DNA from: Phocaeicola faecium
Lineage (GTDB): Bacteria; Bacteroidota; Bacteroidia; Bacteroidales; Bacteroidaceae
Reading direction: 5' to 3'
Length of the DNA stretch: 64,000 bases
NCBI RefSeq assembly: GCF_014837055.1
Contig: NZ_JACSPQ010000001.1
Span: 1,049,970 to 1,113,969, forward strand
The translations under genes were made by a program, and so were the position numbers. Numbering within the stretch: the stretch's first letter is position 1; each line of letters starts with the position of its first letter. Of the stretch, positions 11,188-19,525 are shown piece by piece. The notes beneath the pieces were generated by a model, which worked only from the letters and a program-made list of their open reading frames with translations, was not told where the DNA came from and ran no database searches.

Positions 11188-12408
11188 TCAGATTTCTCCC
11201 CGCCTGATGGCTTCCATCACGTTGGCAGGCGCACGCTGCGCCAGAAATTCTTTCTTCATATAATCCATGTAAGGAGCGGCGTGGCGGAAAAACCGGTAGT
11301 ATCCCGCACAAAGGTAATTCAGCCCGCTTTCTCCGGAAGCCGTTTGGGTAAAACGGTTTTTCGGACATTCGCCGTTGCAGGCAAACAGAAACTCACACTC
11401 GCGGCATTGGGTAGGAAGGCTGTCTTGCTTCATCCGCCCGAACTGTTGCTGCTTTTCGCCATACATCATTTCCACAAGGCTTTTTTCACGGATGTTTCCG
11501 AGTTTGAACTCCGGAAATACAAAGTGGTCGCACGAATAGACATCGCCGTTAAACTCCATCACGCCGGCGTGTCCGCACTGCTTTGCCAGCGTGCATACGC
11601 CGGGCTGTTCGCCCACCCAGTTTGCCAGCGTGGAATCGAACAACTGAATATAAAAGTTGCCCACGTCATTGCGCACCCATTCATCGAAAATGGTGCAAAG
11701 AAAGTTGCCCCATTGTTCGGGCGAAACGGAGAAATCCGCCAACTTCTCACCCTCATCGAGCGGCGTGGCAAGATAACGCCCGTCGGCACGACGCTTTATC
11801 CGCTCTACGATGGGGGTGAACTGGATATAATGGCAGTCGATTTCCTTGAAAAAGTGATAAAAATCCAGCGGATAGTCGCCATTAAAATCGTTTACCACCG
11901 CCAGCGCGTTCCACTCCACCCCGTGTTTGTTCAGCAGGCGGATGCCCTGCATCACCTTGACAAACGAAGGTTTCCCCTGCCGGTTCCTCCGGTACTCATC
12001 GTGAAACTCCTGCGGTCCGTCGACAGATACCCCCACCAGCCAGTTGTTGGCGCGGAAAAACTCACACCACTCGTCAGTAAGCAGCGTTCCGTTCGTCTGG
12101 ATGCAGTTTTCAATGTTTCTGCCGCCCGCATACCGTTTTTGCAGTTCCATCACCCGCTTGTAAAAGCTGAGCGGACGCATCAGGGTTTCTCCGCCATGCC
12201 AAGTAAAAAGAACGCTTGACATGGTTTGCGCCTGAATATACTCGCGAATGAATTTTTCTAACAACTCATCGCTCATCACGTGTTTGGAAATGTCTTTATA
12301 CAAGTTCGATTTTTCCAAATAGTAGCAATAATCACATGCCAAATTACACACCGAACCGATGGGTTTGGTCATGATATACAGTGGTTTAGCAAAAGGGGCT
12401 ATAATCAT
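11188..12408 (-). CDS. chuR: Anaerobic sulfatase-maturating enzyme (radical SAM/SPASM)
   Basis: This 406-residue cytoplasmic enzyme oxidises the active-site Ser or Cys of sulfatases to formylglycine before export. The radical-SAM cluster motif is CNLACDYC (Cys21, Cys25, Cys28). A C-terminal SPASM domain has many cysteines (CGHAG, SCDHF, CRECEF, CNGECPKNRF, YLCAGYY) for two further Fe-S clusters. Length and motifs match the Bacteroides enzyme known as ChuR/anSME. Two serine-type sulfatases in this window (24833 and 44842) are obvious clients. The gene stands alone, convergent with the efflux operon. Confidence 0.93.
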   Translation of the reverse strand: MIIAPFAKPLYIMTKPIGSVCNLACDYCYYLEKSNLYKDISKHVMSDELLEKFIREYIQAQTMSSVLFTWHGGETLMRPLSFYKRVMELQKRYAGGRNIENCIQTNGTLLTDEWCEFFRANNWLVGVSVDGPQEFHDEYRRNRQGKPSFVKVMQGIRLLNKHGVEWNALAVVNDFNGDYPLDFYHFFKEIDCHYIQFTPIVERIKRRADGRYLATPLDEGEKLADFSVSPEQWGNFLCTIFDEWVRNDVGNFYIQLFDSTLANWVGEQPGVCTLAKQCGHAGVMEFNGDVYSCDHFVFPEFKLGNIREKSLVEMMYGEKQQQFGRMKQDSLPTQCRECEFLFACNGECPKNRFTQTASGESGLNYLCAGYYRFFRHAAPYMDYMKKEFLAQRAPANVMEAIRRGEI

Positions 12409-12502
12409 TTCGATCAGTTAAAAAATTATAGCCGTAAAGATACATAAAACTAACGGAAGAAACCTACAACTTAACGAATAAGATTGGTAAACGCTACCCA
12501 TA

Positions 12503-12540
12503 AAAAAATCCCTCCCAAGCCGGACACTTGAAAGGGATAA
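12503..12540 (-). terminator. Probable terminator of the small membrane protein gene
   Basis: An imperfect hairpin (ATCCCT and AAG paired with CTT and AGGGAT, 12508-12538) is followed on the minus strand by seven T. Adjacent bases 12486-12501 (TGGTAAACGCTACCCA) resemble a fragment of the dispersed repeat family. Confidence 0.55.
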
Positions 12541-12565
12541 AAAGTGCGTTAAAAATAATTGTCAA

Positions 12566-13084
12566 TCAACGGCCGGTTCTGTTTCCGCAGTGCCTGCTCA
12601 AGACTTCGAGAAGCTGTCCGCAGTCATCACAACTCACCACGTAAGTCTGATTGTCGGTTTTAATCTCAACCATCTCGTTTCCATTCTTGACAAATGCCTT
12701 ATAGTTTCCGCTGTCTCCGCTCCGGAACAGCCCGATATGACCGAAATAGCCGCTGATGCCCCACAAACGGATATCCCGCATCAGACTCTTTTTATATCTC
12801 ACCTGCCGAATGTCGCTAAAGGGGAGCGTAATCTTCCCCACTTTCTTCTGTATAACAAGGCTGTTTTCCGTTAACCCGACATATTCTATTTGAGATACAA
12901 ATCCGTGGAACATGGCTGCGATTATGATACACAGTGCCGCTACCGCCATCCAAAACTGCCATGACCCGACAGAAGATACCGGAATACGGAGAGCGATTAC
13001 ATAGATTGCATAAAGCAACACAACAGTTACAATGCAGGTTGACAATAACATTCCGCTTGAGAATGATGACTTAAACTTTTTCAT
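12566..13084 (-). CDS. Small membrane protein with bacterial PH-like domain
   Basis: This approximately 173-residue protein has two N-terminal membrane helices (about 10-30 and 40-60), then a soluble beta-rich region with TENSLVIQKKVGKITLPFSDI, the pattern of bacterial PH domains (an extended strand, basic cluster, LPFSDI). I start at MKKFKSSF; upstream ATGs at 13090 and 13111 are in frame but add no conserved residues. Function is unknown. It is monocistronic, with a possible promoter at 13207-13214. Confidence 0.7.
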   Translation of the reverse strand: MKKFKSSFSSGMLLSTCIVTVVLLYAIYVIALRIPVSSVGSWQFWMAVAALCIIIAAMFHGFVSQIEYVGLTENSLVIQKKVGKITLPFSDIRQVRYKKSLMRDIRLWGISGYFGHIGLFRSGDSGNYKAFVKNGNEMVEIKTDNQTYVVSCDDCGQLLEVLSRHCGNRTGR

Positions 13085-13206
13085 AATCATCTGTTTTTCA
13101 GGGTTACACAATCACTTACCTTTTAAGGCTCATAGAGATATAGCGAAAAATGTATCGTATAGCGTCAACTAAACCTCCAAACAATCACCACGGTTACCTA
13201 CAAAAG

Positions 13207-13214
13207 CAAAATTA
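13207..13214 (-). promoter_or_regulatory. Candidate -7 box for the PH-like protein gene
   Basis: Minus-strand TAATTTTG is a perfect match to TAnnTTTG, with TTTC about 19 bp upstream. It lies about 123 bp from the start codon. Confidence 0.35.
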
Positions 13215-13262
13215 GCAAATTTTGTCGTAAATAGAAAGAGTAACAGAACAAATTATCCGTAT

Positions 13263-13307
13263 AAAAAAAAGAAACCTGCCCTTGATATTGGTTTCATCAA
13301 AGGCAGG
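13263..13307 (-). terminator. Terminator downstream of the helicase gene
   Basis: Arms CCTGCCCTTGAT (13275-13286) and ATCAAAGGCAGG (13296-13307) pair with one mismatch. They are followed on the minus strand by TTTC and a T-run. It ends the lipoprotein-helicase unit. Confidence 0.75.
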
Positions 13308-13381
13308 CCACTTGCTACTTTTGGGGTTATATCAACAACTTAATATAATTTATCGAATAAAAAAATAATAAGCGCTTTTTA

Positions 13382-15997
13382 TCATTGCTTACCTTCTAAT
13401 TTTCCTATTCGCATAACGATAGAGGTTTGACTTCTTCCCATTTTCTCTGCGATGTACTTTATGCTCTTTCCTTCATGGTAAAGTGTGAGTAGAAATTTGT
13501 CAGCACTGCGCGTCCATTTTTTATTGGCATTGGGATGCTTAGCGTAACTTTCTTCCGTAACCTTTTCGGGGTGTAAGAACTCGTCAACAAAAACAGACGG
13601 GAAGCGTCTGTCATAAAGAACGTATGTTTTTATTTTTGCTCTGGTGATAGCCACATAAAACAACCTACGTTCTTCACCATACGGATATTGGTCGCTTTTA
13701 GTCAGGACATAATCAAGAACAGGGTCATCGCTTACCATTGATGGAAATCCATAGGTGTCTTTATTACATTGAAGAATTATCACATAGTCCGCTTCAAGTC
13801 CTTTGGATTTATGTACAGTCAAAAATTCAATTTTTCTGTCTCCAATGAAGTAGTAAAAGCGATTTCCCTCTTTCACTGATTTGTATAGAAACGACAAATA
13901 GTAATCGTCAAAGGAATACCGCCCTAACAAAAAGATGGATTTATCCGCAGGAATAGACGCTACCAATTGTCCGATAGCGTTGCAATAGTCACTCCGTTCA
14001 TAAGCACAGAATTGTAATTCGGTTTTAGTCTGTGGATTGAATGGGTGTATATCCTTTTTTATCTGTGCCTTGTTCCGCTGAATGAACTGCGATGATAGGC
14101 TTACCAAAGGTTCTCCAAAACGGTATGTCGTCTCGATTCTATTGATTTCTGTGGAACCGAAATAATCTGAGAACTGATTGAAAAGAGCCATGTCGCTTCC
14201 TGAAAAGCGGTATATGGATTGCCAATCATCGCCCACACAATACAATTTTGCAGGAGGATTGCCTTCTCGGAGTACTTTAAGGAAATTGTAGCGGTCAACT
14301 GATATATCTTGGAACTCGTCAACGATGATATACTCATACTTTACAGGATGAGAGGAATGGCATATTTCCGTGGCTTGCAGAATAGCATCGGTAAAGTCTA
14401 TCTGATTGCTGTTTTTCAATTCTTCAATATACCGTTCATAAACAGGCTGAAATATTCTCTTTATAATGAATATACTGCGCTCGTCTCCAACATTTTTAGC
14501 CTGTTTCAAGACTTCTTGTATAGACTTGCAGCTTGACTTAATCAATGTCACAAAAGTTACAACAAGCCGAATGAAAGCCTTTTCCTGTTTACTATTTGGA
14601 GGAAGAACCATATCGTATAATTCGGCATCTGTTTTTTCTTGAACAGGAACATCAACCTTTTCCAACGAAGCTTTTAATGTATGCCGAATATCCGAATAAC
14701 GGAAATCAGCACTTGAAGTTGTCAGCAATACAGTTCCAAACTTCTCATGGGCTGCTTTTTTCCATGTTATTCCGTCATTGTATTTTTGGTTTGCTTCTTC
14801 ATAAGTAATGCCTTTGTCTTTTGCAAACCATGTGGGAACAAGTCCATGTTCGTCCACACCAAAATGCTCTAAATAAATACGTTTTGTCTTGCCATCCAGT
14901 TCAAAGTAAATGGAAAAATCGGGTCTGTATTGTGAGTGCATTTCATCTGCCAATGGATGTTCATAAGGTTCTTCATACCTGAATTTCACACCCAAAGAAG
15001 ATAATGCAAAACAGATTTTCTGCTCCTGTTCACTACGAACATAAATGGTCTTCCCATCCATGTCGGGAATTTGGGCTTTCAAACGTGTTTCTTTCAATTC
15101 GGAGAGTTGCTGTCTGCGTTCATTCTTACGATGCTCCCAATCCGCTTCTTGCACCTGATAGTCAACAAAGTATTCGACGATGCTCTTTTTGAAATCCTCA
15201 TCTTCCAATAGCTTATGATAGATTTTTACAAACAGTGCGTCTGTGTTATCGCAGATGGAGGGCTTCTGTCCTGTCGCTTTCCCGATGATATCAATGGCAA
15301 GTTTATGAAAAGTGTATCCTCTTAGCCCTGCAATCCCCATCCTTTCCGTCAACTCGGCAGCAGCCTTGTTTGTATAGCTGATAAGAAGAATGTTTTGAGG
15401 ATTGATGTGTTTGATGTCAATCAGATACCTTACCTTTCCTACGATAGACGATGTTTTTCCACTTCCTGCGCTACTTACCACCAAACAATTATCTTCTTCG
15501 GACACGATTGAACGCCTTTGTTGCTTGTCTAACGGGTATTTAAGGCAATGGTCGAAGAAGTCTTTGTGGGTATCAAGAGTATCTTGGATAACCTGCTCAT
15601 TATGCCTTTTTACAATTGAGTGGATATTTCCGAAATCATGTGTGAATTTTGAGATTGTCTCGGATGGTTCTATATGAAATGCCTCAAGACTTTTCAGCAA
15701 GGAATTCACTTCATGGAAGAACCCTGTGTAGTATTTCGTAAATTGTTCCTCTTCCGAAGAAGATATTATATATCCATTAAAACTGTTCCTTAAATCAGTT
15801 TCAATATCAATGAAAAAACTTTTATTGCTTTGACTTAATTCTTTTTCTCTGTGTTCTTGTATATCCCTATAAGGAGTAATGGTTGCTATGCGCTCTGACA
15901 GTTCATTTGACTTCTTTTTTAGCAATAACCGTATCGCTACTATGACTGCACCTATTATAGTAGCGATACTTAATACCAAAACAAGAAATGACGGCAT
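13382..15997 (-). CDS. Membrane-anchored UvrD/HelD-like SF1 helicase
   Basis: This 871-residue protein starts with a single hydrophobic helix (residues 3-27). A charged linker, a Q-motif region LDKQQRRSIV (156-165) and Walker A SSAGSGKTSS (175-184) follow. Walker B is VDEFQD (559-564), with downstream helicase motifs VGDDWQSIYRFSG, LTVHKSKGLEADYVI and RRLFYVAITRAK. An insertion at about 315-440 with YRPDFSIYF and RIYLEHFG resembles a restriction-nuclease-like fold. The C-terminal 45 residues (KKWTRSADKFLLTLY to the end) look like a Myb/SANT or HTH DNA-binding unit. It is 10 bp downstream of a lipoprotein gene. A membrane tether on a UvrD-like helicase is unusual. Confidence 0.85.
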   Translation of the reverse strand: MPSFLVLVLSIATIIGAVIVAIRLLLKKKSNELSERIATITPYRDIQEHREKELSQSNKSFFIDIETDLRNSFNGYIISSSEEEQFTKYYTGFFHEVNSLLKSLEAFHIEPSETISKFTHDFGNIHSIVKRHNEQVIQDTLDTHKDFFDHCLKYPLDKQQRRSIVSEEDNCLVVSSAGSGKTSSIVGKVRYLIDIKHINPQNILLISYTNKAAAELTERMGIAGLRGYTFHKLAIDIIGKATGQKPSICDNTDALFVKIYHKLLEDEDFKKSIVEYFVDYQVQEADWEHRKNERRQQLSELKETRLKAQIPDMDGKTIYVRSEQEQKICFALSSLGVKFRYEEPYEHPLADEMHSQYRPDFSIYFELDGKTKRIYLEHFGVDEHGLVPTWFAKDKGITYEEANQKYNDGITWKKAAHEKFGTVLLTTSSADFRYSDIRHTLKASLEKVDVPVQEKTDAELYDMVLPPNSKQEKAFIRLVVTFVTLIKSSCKSIQEVLKQAKNVGDERSIFIIKRIFQPVYERYIEELKNSNQIDFTDAILQATEICHSSHPVKYEYIIVDEFQDISVDRYNFLKVLREGNPPAKLYCVGDDWQSIYRFSGSDMALFNQFSDYFGSTEINRIETTYRFGEPLVSLSSQFIQRNKAQIKKDIHPFNPQTKTELQFCAYERSDYCNAIGQLVASIPADKSIFLLGRYSFDDYYLSFLYKSVKEGNRFYYFIGDRKIEFLTVHKSKGLEADYVIILQCNKDTYGFPSMVSDDPVLDYVLTKSDQYPYGEERRLFYVAITRAKIKTYVLYDRRFPSVFVDEFLHPEKVTEESYAKHPNANKKWTRSADKFLLTLYHEGKSIKYIAEKMGRSQTSIVMRIGKLEGKQ

Positions 15998-16007
15998 AAA
16001 AAGTTAC

Positions 16008-16508
16008 CTATTTATTATCAAATAGTCCAGCCAAAGCCCTTCTAATTGCTTGTCGAATATCATCGGCTTCTGTTTCCCCTTGCCCCTCAGCTGTACAAGA
16101 GCAAACCAATTCATGAGTTTCAGCTGAAATAAACTGTATTGTTACTTCTATTGTATAACCTAATCCTCTATTTCTTCTACCGCTTTCACCATAGTTTACA
16201 ATCAGAGTTTTATTATTTAATTCAGATTTCAATTCGGGTAATACAACAAATCCATTTTTTATAAGTCCACCAGAAATAACATCACTTGGGTTAACACTTT
16301 TAGTCGTTGAAGCTCCATATATACCATATTGTCCTCCATAAGTGCCTCCTGCACTTGATGTCAATTCTTTTGTTGGTGTTATAAAAACGTATCTATACCC
16401 TTCTATTGGGGCATTCCTAACTATTACGGGTGTTTTTAATGCACCACAACTACTAAACATTATAACCGTGAGTACGATAGAAATCCATAATTTGAATGCT
16501 TTCATCAT
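16008..16508 (-). CDS. Lipoprotein of unknown function
   Basis: This approximately 166-residue protein has a signal peptide and lipobox (MFSSC), then a Gly/Tyr-rich stretch (TYGGQYGIYG). The pattern resembles the DUF4136-type family with a terminal helix (DDIRQAIRRALAGLFDNK). I chose MMKAFKLW as start because the signal peptide begins there. It is probably co-transcribed with the helicase gene 10 bp downstream. Function not recognised. Confidence 0.75.
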   Translation of the reverse strand: MMKAFKLWISIVLTVIMFSSCGALKTPVIVRNAPIEGYRYVFITPTKELTSSAGGTYGGQYGIYGASTTKSVNPSDVISGGLIKNGFVVLPELKSELNNKTLIVNYGESGRRNRGLGYTIEVTIQFISAETHELVCSCTAEGQGETEADDIRQAIRRALAGLFDNK

Positions 16509-16683
16509 ATCAATATTTTTTAAGTGACACAATTTATTAATTGTTTAATAACCACGAAGTGTGGAACTGCAATGCCTTCTTGTCATACGATTGTTCAGTT
16601 TCTCAGGCTTTACACTCGCAAGAAAAGCACAACGCTTCTTTTTATTAACATGTCTTAGACGGAGTTAGCTCCATCCAATTACA

Positions 16684-16717
16684 AAAATAGGGGATTTTTC
16701 CGATAATCCCCTATTTT
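16684..16717. terminator. Bidirectional hairpin
   Basis: AAATAGGGGATT pairs perfectly with AATCCCCTATTT. It lies in the 440-bp gap between the lipoprotein and hexosaminidase genes. A and T tracts on either side allow termination in both directions. Confidence 0.6.
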
Positions 16718-16767
16718 ATAGTGCTTTATTTACTTTTGAAATGGATTTTGAGAAATAGATTTTGTTT

Positions 16768-16818
16768 AACCAGTCCTAAAGGAATTTGTAGTATTCTCTT
16801 TTCGGACTGGTTTTATTT
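16768..16818 (+). terminator. Second hairpin with T-run, possible terminator of a small transcript
   Basis: AACCAGTCC pairs with GGACTGGTT and is followed by TTATTTTT. No recognised plus-strand gene precedes it, so it may end a small RNA or be a remnant. The remainder of 16533-16971 holds no gene I can support. Confidence 0.45.
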
Positions 16819-16971
16819 TTGTACATTTATATCAGTAAGGAGTTACCTGAAAAAGCAAAGCGATGCAGACTACAGTAATTAGAACAATCGCCAATTCATT
16901 GCCCAACGAGATAACCCTTTCCAACTCCCTTGATTTCAAAAAGATATTTCTCGTGCAGATCATGTCAACAA

Positions 16972-19299
16972 TCAGTTGATGGCAATTTCATCGAAGAACA
17001 AGAAAGATTTCTTACCAGCTCCCGAATGCCACTTCGGTAGTACCGGAGTATTTTTACCCACGACACGCACGTAGCGCGTGTTCGTTTTGTCGAAACTGAT
17101 TTCTTCACGCTTCAACACGTTGTTTTTGCTGCCCTTCTCAAGAACAGGAATCGACTTAGAAGCAATCTTGCGGAAGTTTTTTCCGTCTTCGGAAGCATAA
17201 ACTTCCAGTCCGGTCAACCCGAAGATGTAATCGCCCGGAACGAGGTACGTACCTATTGAGACCGAGGAGATGTCTTTCGGCTCTTGCAAATCGACTACCG
17301 CATCGAAGTTTTGTCCGTAGAAACCGATGTAACGTCCGGAACGATAGTTGTCGTCGCCTTCCAAACCATCGACCAGCAGAGTAGCTCCCTTATAAGTGAA
17401 CGATGCGTCGGGTTCTGACTTCAGCGTAATCGGGCGCATGGTGGCCAAATTATATTTCAAGGTTACTTCTGCAACGTTACTTTCCCGTCCGTCACGGATA
17501 GCTATAGCTTTTATCGTAGTTGTTTTATCGACAGTAAACGGTTCGGTATATTGCTGCGAAGCCGCGGTAGGCTCCGAACCATCGAGCGTATAATAAACGG
17601 GAGCGTTATCGAACGTACTCAGTGTAACTTCGGCTGCACCGCCCTCTCCTTTCGGTGTTGCACTGATGGTAACCTCTTCGATGTCTTCTTTGTAATGGAA
17701 ACCGTATAAGCTGTATAAATCCAACTGATGACGCAGACGTTTCAAGAATCCGTTCAGGTCTTTCTTTTCAGGATTGCTCCACTGCAATTCGCTCAGCGCG
17801 GCAATGCGCGGCATCATCTGCCATTCCATCTTCACGCTGTCTTTCGTCCACTCCGTCCAGATACATCCCTGCACACCGATGATGTTTTTCTTTTCTTCGG
17901 GTGTCAGTTTTTCCGATTCAGGCTCAAAATTGTATACGCGCTCTACGCTGCTGATACCGCGCAAGCGGTTATATCCCGGATTGCTGAAGTAAAGGTGACT
18001 GATGGGACACACGATGGTAGGATGTCCTAACTGAGCTGCCTTGACAGATGCCGGTACGCCCGTCCATGCCATCACGGTAGTAGTTTCAGGATTGGGGTTT
18101 CCTTCCAGTATCTCATCCCATGCCAACATCTTCTTGCCGCGCTTGGCGATTTCCTTCTCTACTTCGTTCATAAAATAAACCTGCAACTGGTTTTCTTTGC
18201 TGTGTTCTTTGGTGTCGCGCAAGCCAAGCTCTTTGATTTTCGCCTGACACTTGGGACATTTTTCCCACTCTGCTTTCGGACATTCGTCGCCACCTATATG
18301 TATATAAGGAGCATCGGGGAATATATCCATTATTTCATTAACCACATCTTTTGCAAATTGAAGCGTTTTTTCATTGCCTCCGCAAAGCACTTCTTTAAAC
18401 ACGCCAAACTTGGTAGCCGTTTCATACGGACCACCCGTACATCCCAATTCGGGATATGATGCCAAAGCAGCCAGCATGTGACCCGGCATGTCGATTTCGG
18501 GAATTACCGTAATGAAGCGTTCTGCCGCGTATGCCACGATTTCTTTCGCATCTTCCTGCGTATAGAATCCGCTTACCGGAACACCGTCGAACTTGCCTGA
18601 GCCCGGAGCCGTAATGGTTTCTTTACGGTAAGAACCGACCTCTGTCAGCTTAGGGTATTTCTTGATTTCGATACGCCATCCCTGATCTTCGCTTAAATGC
18701 CAATGGAAGTAATTAATGTTATGTAAAGCCATAACATCTATCAGTTCTTTCAAGTATTCTTTCGGGAAAAAATGACGACAAACATCAATCATGAATCCAC
18801 GATATCCGTAACGAGGAAAGTCTTTCACCGTTCCGGCAGGCAGCGCGCCGTCGGCTTTTCCTCCGGTAATGGGAAGTGCCTTATGTATGGTTTGAGCACC
18901 ATAAAACACACCCGCTTCCGTAGAACCGTTCAAAGTAACGCGGTCGGCAGTAATATCCAGTACATAACCGTCTTTCTGAGCGATAGCCGGGTCAATACCT
19001 AACGCAATACAATTATTTCCGGCAGCTTCGGTAGTAGTTTTCACCTCCGCACCAGTCACATCTTTAATATATGTAGCCAGCAAGCGAGCGGTTCGTTCTA
19101 ATTTTTCATTTCCTTCCGGATAACAAATTTTAGTTGAAGAGCGGATAACAAAAGGCGAAGCATCTGCAACTTCAGCAATTTCTTGAGGCTGCGGAATCAC
19201 ATTCAAATCGCCGGTCTGTACCTCTCTCGGCGAACATGCAGCCAGAGCCCCTGCCGCAAACAGACAGAATGCCCATGTCTTTACCTGAATCTTGGTCAT
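16972..19299 (-). CDS. Beta-N-acetylhexosaminidase, GH20 lipoprotein
   Basis: This 775-residue lipoprotein (lipobox LAAC, Cys22) removes terminal beta-linked GlcNAc or GalNAc. It has a GH20b domain (about 35-150), then the GH20 barrel with HWHLSEDQGWRIEIKKYP and the catalytic Asp-Glu pair in HIGGDECPK. A chitobiase-like C-terminal domain (YYTLDGSEPTAAS) and a final discoidin-like domain (about 630-775) follow. Location is probably the outer membrane or periplasmic face. It is divergent from the SusC/D pair, 226 bp apart, and may share regulation with it. Fits trimming of host glycans. Confidence 0.94.
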   Translation of the reverse strand: MTKIQVKTWAFCLFAAGALAACSPREVQTGDLNVIPQPQEIAEVADASPFVIRSSTKICYPEGNEKLERTARLLATYIKDVTGAEVKTTTEAAGNNCIALGIDPAIAQKDGYVLDITADRVTLNGSTEAGVFYGAQTIHKALPITGGKADGALPAGTVKDFPRYGYRGFMIDVCRHFFPKEYLKELIDVMALHNINYFHWHLSEDQGWRIEIKKYPKLTEVGSYRKETITAPGSGKFDGVPVSGFYTQEDAKEIVAYAAERFITVIPEIDMPGHMLAALASYPELGCTGGPYETATKFGVFKEVLCGGNEKTLQFAKDVVNEIMDIFPDAPYIHIGGDECPKAEWEKCPKCQAKIKELGLRDTKEHSKENQLQVYFMNEVEKEIAKRGKKMLAWDEILEGNPNPETTTVMAWTGVPASVKAAQLGHPTIVCPISHLYFSNPGYNRLRGISSVERVYNFEPESEKLTPEEKKNIIGVQGCIWTEWTKDSVKMEWQMMPRIAALSELQWSNPEKKDLNGFLKRLRHQLDLYSLYGFHYKEDIEEVTISATPKGEGGAAEVTLSTFDNAPVYYTLDGSEPTAASQQYTEPFTVDKTTTIKAIAIRDGRESNVAEVTLKYNLATMRPITLKSEPDASFTYKGATLLVDGLEGDDNYRSGRYIGFYGQNFDAVVDLQEPKDISSVSIGTYLVPGDYIFGLTGLEVYASEDGKNFRKIASKSIPVLEKGSKNNVLKREEISFDKTNTRYVRVVGKNTPVLPKWHSGAGKKSFLFFDEIAIN

Positions 19300-19327
19300 A
19301 ATGATAACTTTTTAAAATACTATTATG

Positions 19328-19335
19328 CAAAAATA
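19328..19335 (-). promoter_or_regulatory. Candidate -7 box of the GH20 gene
   Basis: Minus-strand TATTTTTG is a perfect TAnnTTTG match 28 bp upstream of the GH20 start. No clear -33 TTTG is present at the right spacing. Confidence 0.4.
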
Positions 19336-19354
19336 ATTATTTTCTTATAGTTTA

Positions 19355-19385
19355 TTGGTTTAATTAATAATTTTTTGTATGTTTG
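19355..19385 (+). promoter_or_regulatory. Candidate promoter of the first SusC/D pair
   Basis: TATGTTTG at 19378-19385 matches the -7 consensus exactly. TTGG at 19355-19358 is a near match to the -33 box with about 19-bp spacing. It leaves a leader of about 130 nt before susC. Confidence 0.5.
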
Positions 19386-19525
19386 TTGCATATTTGATTA
19401 TTAAAAGACGAATGAGTGCCTGTTTTTCTAAAAAAAGAGAGATACATTATTACTAATATCCTGATAGCAGGAAATGTAAAGGGAAATTCATTTTAGTACC
19501 TAATACCAAATATTAAAAAAGTTTT

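Noticed and set aside
16863..16979. Plus-strand frame of 38 codons upstream of and overlapping the GH20 3' end
   Set aside because: It has a normal ATG but no recognised motif or promoter, and is too short to support without comparison.
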